Shown here in pieces: positions 1 through 7,300 of a stretch of DNA of 38,451 bases. A program made the position numbers and the translations under genes. The notes beneath the pieces were generated by a model. It was given only the letters and a program-made list of their open reading frames with translations, was not told the origin of the DNA and did not search any database. Position 1 is the stretch's first letter; each line of letters starts with the position of its first letter. Source of the stretch: a virus; IMG/VR virus record IMGVR_UViG_3300049793_000106, positions 1 through 38,451 of that record; one strand, written 5' to 3'.

Positions 1-156
1 CCCATTTTTCCACCCTCACCCCCAAAAAATCCGCAATTCCCCCTCAACCCCCCTTGACAAAATCCCCAAAAATGCCCCAAAAACAAGAAAAAGCGCACAG
101 ATCCCCTCTTGACATCGCTTTTCAGTCGCAATTCGCGTGCAAAGCAGTCCGACCCC

Positions 157-186
157 TTGACACCTCCCGCCCTCGACGCGTAAAAT
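157..186 (+). promoter_or_regulatory. Putative sigma70-type promoter
   Basis: A perfect -35 box TTGACA (157-162) is followed after 18 bp by TAAAAT (181-186), a 5/6 match to TATAAT. The predicted start is near 193, just before a small hairpin (205-219). No similarly spaced -10 box follows the two upstream TTGACA copies at 54-59 and 109-114. All genes downstream are on this strand, so this may drive the first operon. Functional use is inferred. Confidence 0.5.
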
Positions 187-570
187 TATCTGATCGCGGG
201 GCGAAGGCTTGTTAAGCCTCTCCGCCACGGCCTTGGCCTGTGTACGCCGCGGAAACGTGCACCTGGCGGGGCAACCGCGAAGACGTCGATCCCTCCGGTC
301 TTAGGGGCCGGGCACAGTGGAAGCGTCGGTCATTCCCCGTAGCGCTCGAGTGTCGAGGCGGGGTTTGCTCTTTAGACCCTCCGCGTCCGCGACAGCGGGC
401 CCAGGGGGCCTGACAACAACAGGGGGAGCGCCGTATCGGAAGAAAACGGCGGGAATGCTCGGTATCGGCCGTAGCGGCATTTCGCGGGGCGCAATTCCCC
501 GGCTCACCCGACCCCCTCTGCACAGCCCGCTCTTGACGTCCCTCCTTCAGTCAGAGACAAGGCCGTCGCC

Positions 571-605
571 TGCGCTTTCTCGCCCGTGACGGGCTCGAAA
601 GCGCA
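571..605. repeat. Long near-perfect inverted repeat before first gene
   Basis: Arms TGCGCTTTC (571-579) and GAAAGCGCA (597-605) pair perfectly. Two mismatched positions follow, then inner arms GCCCGT and ACGGGC around a single G. There is no U-tract, so a Rho-independent terminator is unlikely. It lies just upstream of the ribosome binding site AAGGAG (611-616) of the first gene, so an operator or a translation-controlling hairpin are both possible. Confidence 0.6.
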
Positions 606-623
606 GAGCAAAGGAGTGATTCC

Positions 624-974
624 TTGCCAAACCCGACTGATCCGAGCCGACTAGCCACCACGACCCTGTCGTGCGGCTGCGTCACGTTGAACATCGAGGG
701 CTTCGCCCCCGAGCAGTCCTTTCCACACTCTACCTGTGGGCAGAGTCCGCCAATCTGCGTCCGTCGCTTGCCGCCGGCCGCCCCCATCATCAACCTAGGT
801 GATTTCCAGGCGGCCGCCGCCGCGCGCCAACAACAGTCCCACAACTCTCCGCGTCGCGCTGTCGAGCGCTTCGCCGCCTTCCTGCTCGAGATCGAAGCTG
901 TCCGCCCCAATCCCGATTTTCCCCCGCTGACCGTTCTCGCCGCCGAATTTTGCGACAAGGAAAAGCTGCCGTGA
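624..974 (+). CDS. Unknown 116-aa phage protein
   Basis: I do not recognise this protein. A TTG start is chosen because AAGGAG sits 7 nt upstream (611-616) and no ATG precedes the conserved-looking body. It is the first gene after the structured leader. The sequence shows several cysteines in the first 50 residues (C17, C19, C38, C45), a proline-rich middle and a helical, alanine-rich second half. There is no signal peptide or membrane segment. The stop overlaps the next start (GTGA), so the two are probably translationally coupled. Its position, several genes ahead of the terminase, is typical of small accessory genes. Confidence 0.6.
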   Translation: MPNPTDPSRLATTTLSCGCVTLNIEGFAPEQSFPHSTCGQSPPICVRRLPPAAPIINLGDFQAAAAARQQQSHNSPRRAVERFAAFLLEIEAVRPNPDFPPLTVLAAEFCDKEKLP

Positions 975-1342
975 AAGGTGAAGAAAGAACCCGCCGAGCT
1001 CGCGCGAAAGCAAGGGCCCGGCGCACCCCCAACCCCCACAAAGTCCCCCTGAAAACCTGGCGCCGGTGGTCCGGCCCGGCCCGCGCGTTGTTCAACGAAG
1101 TGTTTGCAAGCATGCTGCGAAGTCCGGACCTGTTTGCCCATCCCCGCGCGCCGCGCCTGCTCCCTGCGCACTGGCGGACGACAGCCTGGAATGCCGCATG
1201 GCACGCCGCGGCCGCGCTGGACGGTTACGTGTTCGCCGCAACTCCCAAAACCATCCGCAGCGCCATTGTGGAATACGAGTTCGACGCCAGGCTGCGCGCT
1301 CTCGTCACCCACCCTCCAGAAACCGAGCCGGGCTGTCGATGA
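971..1342 (+). CDS. Unknown basic 123-aa phage protein
   Basis: The GTG start at 971 overlaps the preceding stop by GTGA. An upstream in-frame start (950) would lie deeper in the neighbouring gene. The N-terminus is very basic (residues 1-30 rich in Arg and Lys), suggesting nucleic-acid contact. The rest is tryptophan-rich and helical, with WRRW, HWRTTAWNAAW and a hydrophobic alanine helix. The pattern of FNEV, FxHP and HWxTxxWNAAW resembles a small phage protein of unknown function that I have seen near late modules, but I cannot name the family. The end overlaps the next ATG (ATGA). Confidence 0.65.
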   Translation: MKGEERTRRARAKARARRTPNPHKVPLKTWRRWSGPARALFNEVFASMLRSPDLFAHPRAPRLLPAHWRTTAWNAAWHAAAALDGYVFAATPKTIRSAIVEYEFDARLRALVTHPPETEPGCR

Positions 1343-1788
1343 GCCTGACACGTCCGCCGGACTTCATCATCGGCCCACTGTCCGACCCCTACCTGCTTCG
1401 CTGGTGGGTGATACCGCGTAACCGCTGGTTCAACATCTACCTGCACAAGATGCTGCGCGACGATGACGACCGCGCCCTACATGACCACCCCTGGGCAAAC
1501 GTGTCTGTCATTTTGCAAGGCGGGTACGTCGAGCACCTGCCCAACCGAACGAAGCGGCGGCGACCCGGCTCAGTCGTGTTCCGTCGCGCTGCGACGCCGC
1601 ATCGCCTGTCCCTGCTGAAGGCCAACCCCGCCGACCGTGACTACGCGATGCGCCCTTCATGGTCTTTGTTTATCACGGGCCCCGTCGTGCGAAGCTGGGG
1701 GTTTTGGTGTCCAAATGGCTGGACACACTGGCGAGACTTCGTCAGTGTCCGCGAAGGCGGCAACGAACGCGGAAAGGGCTGTGCATGA
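1339..1788 (+). CDS. Cupin-like phage protein
   Basis: This 149-aa protein has the hallmarks of a common phage cupin-like family: an N-terminal block with RWWVIPRNRWFNIYLH, then a DDDRALHDHPW motif (His48 and His50 as likely metal ligands), a beta-rich core and a later PHR histidine. The family is widespread in phages and has no established reaction, so the substrate is unknown. The start is the ATG in ATGA with the upstream gene, and the stop again overlaps the next ATG. It belongs to the coupled run of small genes ahead of the terminase. No signal peptide is seen, so it is probably cytoplasmic. Confidence 0.75.
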   Translation: MSLTRPPDFIIGPLSDPYLLRWWVIPRNRWFNIYLHKMLRDDDDRALHDHPWANVSVILQGGYVEHLPNRTKRRRPGSVVFRRAATPHRLSLLKANPADRDYAMRPSWSLFITGPVVRSWGFWCPNGWTHWRDFVSVREGGNERGKGCA

Positions 1789-2711
1789 GCGACCTCCTAC
1801 GCCTAGACCCTGCGACCGCGTGGTTCCTGCTAGAGAATAGCGACCTGACGCGCGTCGAAACGCGTCAGCAGATCAAACACGCGCTTCGACTTGTCGATCT
1901 TCACGAACCCGATCCAGGCTTCAATCGCTATTCGCGCAAGCAGCGCCTCGCGCTCACGCAACTGCGCCTTACGACTCCCGATTTCGACGCTTTCGCGCCG
2001 TTCAATCGTCTGTTCGGCACCGACTTCGGCAAGGGGTGGTTGCCGGAGAACACTCGCCAGCGGCTGCGAGAAGTGGTGTCCTCATTGCTCGCATGGCCCA
2101 ACCCGCCGCAAGACTCCCTGGTTGTTGAGCGTGTCATCCACCCGAACCTGCTTTCCAATCCTGACGAGTTGTTCGAAAGCCTCGCGGCGCTCTACGACAA
2201 GAGCGACGCGCTCCCGCAGCAGGTCCCTTTCGAAGAAATGTTCACCGGCCTGTGTGCGGCCGGTCGCGCTAGACCCCTCACCGGCAGCTACCCAAGAGTT
2301 GGGCCCCCGGCACAGGGCTTCGACATCGCCACACTGCGCTTGGGAGAACGTCGCACGCCACGCGACCCTGTCACGACCTCCCCCGACCACCGATACGCGC
2401 TTCGCCGCACGATCGTACGTGTCGAAGCCTTCCAGATGACTGCCGCGCGCCGCGCATCCAACCGCGACTGGCCCAACTGGATGCATGAGGCGTGGAACAG
2501 GCCGCAGGACTCAGCGGGCTCTCTCCAGCCCACTGTGGGATGCGTGGAAGATCGCGTCACCGTCGTTCAAATTTGTGGCAAGTTGCCGGACCCCTACGCT
2601 CCCGGCGAACATGTGTGTGTGAACTTCGGGGACTGGATCATCCGCGGCCCCTGTGGCGACCTATCTGTCTGTCGCGAGCTCGACGTCGACCGCACGTACG
2701 AAAAGCTGTGA
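1785..2711 (+). CDS. PGDYG-like C-terminal domain protein, 308 aa
   Basis: The last ~100 residues match the widespread phage pattern of an R-[KR]-x-V-x-x-E-A-F-Q-M start (here RIVRVEAFQM-like), a DWPNWMHEAWN segment and a terminal GDWIIRGPCGDLSVC block ending in TYEKL. This resembles the PGDYG domain. The first ~200 residues are helical with no recognised motif and could be a separate domain fused to it. The usual stand-alone proteins of this family are much shorter (around 100 aa), so this is an extended version. The start is the ATGA overlap with the cupin-like gene, and the stop overlaps the next ATG. Function unknown. Confidence 0.7.
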   Translation: MSDLLRLDPATAWFLLENSDLTRVETRQQIKHALRLVDLHEPDPGFNRYSRKQRLALTQLRLTTPDFDAFAPFNRLFGTDFGKGWLPENTRQRLREVVSSLLAWPNPPQDSLVVERVIHPNLLSNPDELFESLAALYDKSDALPQQVPFEEMFTGLCAAGRARPLTGSYPRVGPPAQGFDIATLRLGERRTPRDPVTTSPDHRYALRRTIVRVEAFQMTAARRASNRDWPNWMHEAWNRPQDSAGSLQPTVGCVEDRVTVVQICGKLPDPYAPGEHVCVNFGDWIIRGPCGDLSVCRELDVDRTYEKL

Positions 2712-2965
2712 TGCCGCGCCCCATCAACGCAGGCCGCGGACGGCGAAAGCCCTACACCGAAATCGGCATTCGCCGTGTCGCGTGCAGCCGCTGTGGCGAA
2801 CCGGCAGCGCACTCGTGGCAAGCGTGTAGCAATGACCGCCTGCACACGCCGGTGTGCCCGAAGTGTGGCATTGCGCTCAATGCCGTCGTTCTCATGTTCA
2901 TGTTTCCGCACCGGCCCGCGATGGTCCGGCGCCTGGTGCGCAAATATCGAAAGAGTGCAACGTGA
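2711..2965 (+). CDS. Small zinc-ribbon phage protein, 84 aa
   Basis: Two CxxC pairs (C25/C28 and C49/C52) with His and Cys between them form a zinc-ribbon-like knuckle. The N-terminus is basic (RGRRKPYTEIG). The pattern RRKPYTEIGIRRV followed by CxRCG and CPKCG is familiar from small phage proteins next to HNH and terminase genes. A nucleic-acid or protein-binding role is inferred from the zinc motif only. The ATG overlaps the stop of the upstream gene (TGATG), and its own stop overlaps the GTG of a 29-codon ORF. Confidence 0.7.
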   Translation: MPRPINAGRGRRKPYTEIGIRRVACSRCGEPAAHSWQACSNDRLHTPVCPKCGIALNAVVLMFMFPHRPAMVRRLVRKYRKSAT

Positions 2966-3051
2966 CGCTGCTCGATTTCCTTGACAAGCACTTCTTTGGG
3001 CTCGCAGTCCTGCTGTTGTTTCACTACGACGCGAAAGACCGCGGCGGCTGA
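2962..3051 (+). CDS. Tiny hydrophobic ORF, 29 aa
   Basis: A GTG start overlaps the upstream stop (GTGA) and reads 29 codons to TGA. The product has one short hydrophobic stretch (FFGLAVLLLFHY) flanked by acidic and basic residues, so it could be a single-pass membrane peptide. There is no independent ribosome binding site, so it would depend on translational coupling. Evidence is limited to the overlap pattern, which matches every neighbouring junction. It may be spurious. Confidence 0.35.
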   Translation: MTLLDFLDKHFFGLAVLLLFHYDAKDRGG

Positions 3052-3055
3052 TCGA

Positions 3056-3790
3056 ATGGGCGCACCACAAAAGAACTTCCGTCGTCGTGTCAACACGATG
3101 GAGGAAATGATGCGAAAGCATCATCAGACCGACCACTCTCTCTCAGAGCTCGCAGGTACGACATACCAGAACGTCAACCGCCACAAGCTCGGCCGCGCCA
3201 TACCGAGCCTCGATCTCGCGTACGCATATGCGGTGCACTTAAAGACGACCGTCGAGGACCTGTTCTTCCCCGGTGGCGGGTTTTCGTGGGCCGGCGACAG
3301 TGATGCTCCGTCCGCCGCTCCCTGCACCGTAGGACGACACGTCGCCAACACAAGAAGCACAGCGACTGTGCAGCCCCGCGTCATCGTGACTCCGCTGTAT
3401 CGACCACAGGTGCCTCCGCGCGATAACACGCCACCATCCATCACTGACCCCTGCTCCAAGTGCGGCGCCTCGCTCTCCACGGGGCACGACCGCGCAACCA
3501 GGCCGGCACCGCACCCCAATGACTGGCGGCGCAAACTCCAGGAAGACGAGATCGCGCTACTGCTGCGCATCTTCGAGACTCCCCAGAGCAATAAAAGCCG
3601 CGTCGCTGATAGCATCCGAGACCTCCAGATGACCAAGAAACGCGCATTCAGCATTCTCGGCGCGTGGGCGGACTGGGGCTGGTATGACCCGGGCTCGAGC
3701 ATCATCTCGGGTTCGTTGACACAAAAAGGAATCGAGACAGCGCGTTCGATGAAGTCGCGCCCTGTTTGCAACAAGGTGGGGGCAGCATGA
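3056..3790 (+). CDS. HTH DNA-binding protein, 244 aa
   Basis: Residues about 14-70 look like a Cro/C1-type helix-turn-helix: SLSELAGTTYQNVNRHKLG, then a DLAYAYAVHLKTTVEDLF segment typical of the XRE fold. The middle has a CSKCG pair within a proline-rich linker. The last ~75 residues are a second helical, winged-helix-like domain ending in a strand pair (GSLTQKGIETA). It could be a late-gene regulator. Its place before HNH and TerL also leaves a small-terminase role open, but no typical TerS signature is seen. The ATG is 5 nt after the preceding tiny ORF, and the stop overlaps the HNH start. Confidence 0.7.
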   Translation: MGAPQKNFRRRVNTMEEMMRKHHQTDHSLSELAGTTYQNVNRHKLGRAIPSLDLAYAYAVHLKTTVEDLFFPGGGFSWAGDSDAPSAAPCTVGRHVANTRSTATVQPRVIVTPLYRPQVPPRDNTPPSITDPCSKCGASLSTGHDRATRPAPHPNDWRRKLQEDEIALLLRIFETPQSNKSRVADSIRDLQMTKKRAFSILGAWADWGWYDPGSSIISGSLTQKGIETARSMKSRPVCNKVGAA

Positions 3791-4188
3791 CGCGCCACGG
3801 CCAAGTCACCCACATGACCATTCCCAAGCGCCGAAACGCAGAGGGGATGCCGCTGTGCCGAATCTGCGGGATCGTCGTGCAGTACCCCCGGCGCAGCTTT
3901 TGCAGCGACAAATGCTCGTGGATCTACTACCGCGTCACGCATTGGGGCACGATCGTTTCGACCGTAAGGAGGCGCTTTGGCCGGCAGCCCCGCTGCGCGG
4001 TCTGTGGCCCCGGACGTGTCAGGGAACACCTTCGCGAGCGACATGTGTCGTGGGAAGTCGACCACATCGTAGAACTCGCGGACGGAGGCGACTGGTGGGC
4101 AGCCTGGAACCTGCAACTGCTGTGCGCCCCGTGCCATGCTGAGAAGTCAGCGGCATCGCGTCGTGCGCGCCGGCAGGTGGCAGCATGA
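3787..4188 (+). CDS. HNH endonuclease next to terminase
   Basis: The 133-aa protein has an N-terminal zinc knuckle (C24, C27, C39, C43) and a C-terminal HNH nuclease core: CAVCG (C70, C73), VDHIVELADGG with Asp92-His93, NLQLLC with Asn108, and CxxCH (C113, C116, H117). This beta-beta-alpha metal fold cuts DNA. HNH proteins directly upstream of the large terminase are known to take part in cos cleavage and packaging in several phages, so a packaging role is likely here and homing is the alternative. A strong ribosome binding site (AAGGTGGGGG) precedes the ATG, which overlaps the upstream stop. Confidence 0.85.
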   Translation: MTRHGQVTHMTIPKRRNAEGMPLCRICGIVVQYPRRSFCSDKCSWIYYRVTHWGTIVSTVRRRFGRQPRCAVCGPGRVREHLRERHVSWEVDHIVELADGGDWWAAWNLQLLCAPCHAEKSAASRRARRQVAA

Positions 4189-4358
4189 GAAGGCGCCGCA
4201 CCGGCTGGCGCTTCAAGAAGACGTATCACAGCCGCGTGGTACCGATTTTGCTCCCAGACGGTCGCGAGTTGCGCATGCTCGACCCGCGCATGTACTCCGC
4301 AATGCGCGGCGCACAGACGCGAGCAGAACTCGCCCGCAACCTGAGAGTTGTGCGGTGA
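4185..4358 (+). CDS. Small basic protein, 57 aa
   Basis: The ATG overlaps the HNH gene stop (ATGA), and the TGA at 4356-4358 overlaps the GTG of the terminase gene (GTGA). The 57 residues start with MRRRRTGWRFKK and remain Arg-rich throughout, with a central PILLPDGRELRMLD segment. The size and charge fit a small DNA-binding accessory protein. No family is recognised. The double coupling to HNH and TerL supports that it is translated. Confidence 0.6.
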   Translation: MRRRRTGWRFKKTYHSRVVPILLPDGRELRMLDPRMYSAMRGAQTRAELARNLRVVR

Positions 4359-7300
4359 ACAACGAACACCCCAATGCGCTCGCGCGTTCCTTGCGCCGCA
4401 TCATCGACCAGCCGCCGATTGAGCAGCGTCCGTCAACTGCGCCTCCGAAGGTGGAGTGGAAAGAAGACCCGACCACCGGCGATCTTGCGCCGTTTGTCGG
4501 GGATCTTGCTGTCGGATGGGCGCCAATGCCCGGCAGTCAGGAAGCGTACCTGTCGTGCCCGGTGTTTGAAGTTTTGTATCACGGAACCAGGGGTCCGGGT
4601 AAGCGGATAGCAAACTCCACCCCTGTGCTGACTAACCGCGGCTGGGTCGCGGCCGGCGATGTCGTGATGGCGGATAAGTTGGTAGCGCTCGACGGGTCTT
4701 ACACTAGAATTGTCGACATCTTCCCATGTGCAAACCGTGAATTGTTTCGGGTAGTGTTTCACGACGGCGCCGAAATACTCGCGGACGCGGAACACCGCTG
4801 GCTAGTGCTCAATGGGAAAACTGGATATCGCGAAGGCTGGAAGGTTAGAACTACCGAACAAATTCGAAAAGCATCCGTTCCGTACTCAGTACCATTCATG
4901 CAGGGCCCCCTTCCCGGAAAGAAATGGGACGGCGTCGATCCATACATGGTTGGCCTGCTCCTGGGAGACGGGACAATGCGGTCGAAGCAGGTAACGCTAT
5001 ACAGCGCTGACGACCAAATCCTCGAGTATGCCGCGTCCCTTGGGTGGCTGCGTTACAAGTACGAGGGGCAGTGTGGCAGGGCCACGTGCCCCTCGAGCAG
5101 TTGTGAACAGTGGCGACGACTGCTTCCGCGACACATGTCCGGCGACAAACGGGTTCCTCGCGCACTTATGGAAGCGGACCCTTCCACACGCCTACTGGTT
5201 CTTCAGGGGCTGATGGATTCGGACGGCTCCGCAGAGACGTGCGGAAAGCAGAGATTCGTGTCCAAGTCCGAAAAACTCGCCCGAGATGTCGCAGCACTGG
5301 TGTGGTCACTCGGCGGCGTTGCGACGGTCTACAAAGAGGATCGTTTTTCACCAAAAGGCGGCGTCCACTGGAGGTGGCGAGTAACGCTTCGCCACAATAA
5401 TAAGTTCAACCCGTTTCGACTTAGCCGAAAAGCGAACCGCATGGTTGAGCAGAAAAAGTTCCTGACTCGCGGAATCAAATCTATCGAACCGGCCGGAGTA
5501 GGTGACGGGGTATGCTTTGCGGTAGCGCACAAGTCACACTGTTTTGTAATTGACAAGTTCGTAGTCACACACAACTCCACGGCGGGCCTCATAGACTTTG
5601 GCCAACACGTTGGAAAAGGATTCGGCACACACTGGCAAGGCATTGTGTTCCGCCGCACATACCCGGAACTAGAAGACATCATTGACCAGGCGAAGCGGTG
5701 GTTCCCACGCGTGTGGCCGAACTCGGGCTATCACGCGACGAAACATCAATGGGAGTGGGCGACCGGCGAGAAGTTGATGTTTCGTCATGCGGATCGCGAA
5801 AGCGATTATTGGTCATATCATGGTAGAAATATCGGATTTTTTCTGTGGGAAGAATTGACGACATGGCCGAATCTTAACCTCTACAAAGCTATGATGTCGA
5901 TTTGCCGATCACCAATTGCGGCAATTCCGAAAAAATATCGCTCGACAACAAATCCTTACGGTATCGGGCACGGCGCCGTTCGTAACCACTTCAAACTCGG
6001 CAGTCTCGATCCAGCGACCAAGCGCGCAAAAGACGAAGCAGAAAAAGCGAAGACACGCGTCGATTCGCGCAAGCTACCGACTGTCGGACCAATCTATACC
6101 GACGACAACGGCCAGCAGAGAGTCGCGATCCGCGGGCACATCTACGAAAACAAGATTTTGCTGCATTCTGATCCCGGATATATCGCACGCCTGACCAACT
6201 CGGCGCCCAACCCGGCAGCACTGATGGCGTGGCTCGAGGGCGACTGGGACGTTGTTGCGGGCGGCATGTTTGATGACGTGTGGGTGCCGTCTGTGCATGT
6301 AGTGCCCGATATCCCGGGGCCACAGATTCCCAAGGGGTGGAACGTGTCGCGCGCCTACGATCACGGCCAGAGCAAGCCATTCAGCGTCGGGTGGTGGGCA
6401 TGCAGTGACGGAACACCGGCGGTTGTCGAAGTGCCTGTCCTCACGCCCGAAGGTATAGAAATGCGCAAGCGCACTGTGGGCGAAGTCAGGGGAGACGTGG
6501 TGCGCCTGACGGAATGGTATGGGTGTCGTGAAGGCGAGCACAACGTTGGGCTCAACATGACAGCCGTGGAAATTGGCGCCGGTATTCGAGAGCGCGAAGA
6601 CCGACACTTCACTCGGCACGGGATCAAGGTACATCAAGGGCCGGCAGATAATTCGGTCTTTGACGCAAACAGTTCGGGCACCGGCACGGTAGCACGGGAC
6701 ATGGCACGCCCGCCGGCTCGCGTTACGTGGTCCCGGTCTGATAAAGGACCGGGATCAAGGATTCAGGGCTGGCAGCAGATTCGGAAGATGCTCAAAGCAG
6801 CGCTCTCAAAGCCCGCCGAGATGGGCGACGGAGTACCCCCTATTCTTGTAGACGTTCGCGGAAACCCGCTCGCGTCACGCGACCCCGCCCTGTTCATTTG
6901 CCAAAACAACGAAGCCTGGATTCGCACAGTGCCCACCCTCCCGCGTGACAAGAAAGACACGGACGATGTAGACACGAACAGCGAAGACCACTGCCTCGCA
7001 TATGGAACCGTGGTGAATACCCCGCAAGGTTCTCGGACGATAGGGTTTCTTGCCGAACACGTCCCGAACGGTACAATCTACTCTGCTGATGGAAAGGAAC
7101 ACACGTACCACAATGCGCGTCGGACGAGACGAGACGCACCCACTGTTCGCGTGTTCTTTGCCAACGGAAAAACACTTCGCTGCACTCCAGATCACCGCGT
7201 GATGCTGGAGGATGGAATCTGGTGTGAAGCACAATACTTGCACGGCCTTACGTGCTATTCGGTGAACACATGGCCCACGTCGTCACAGTCATCAGCCCCA

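Larger units (their letters stand above)
1..623. other. Gene-free left end / structured leader
   Basis: No convincing gene is seen here. The open frames at 317-589 (+) and on the minus strand have no ribosome binding site and look compositional. The first 100 bases carry only 7 G on the plus strand, a strong strand asymmetry. The element CTTGACA recurs at 53-59, 108-114 and 156-162, with CTTGACG at 533-539. From about 190 onward the sequence is GC-rich and full of short inverted repeats, for example AGGCTT/AAGCCT at 205-219. It looks like an upstream control region feeding a long 5' leader for the late operon. Confidence 0.6.

Noticed and set aside
317-589. Plus-strand ORF of 90 codons in the leader
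   Set aside because: GTG start without Shine-Dalgarno and a product of Arg/Pro/Ser shadow composition.
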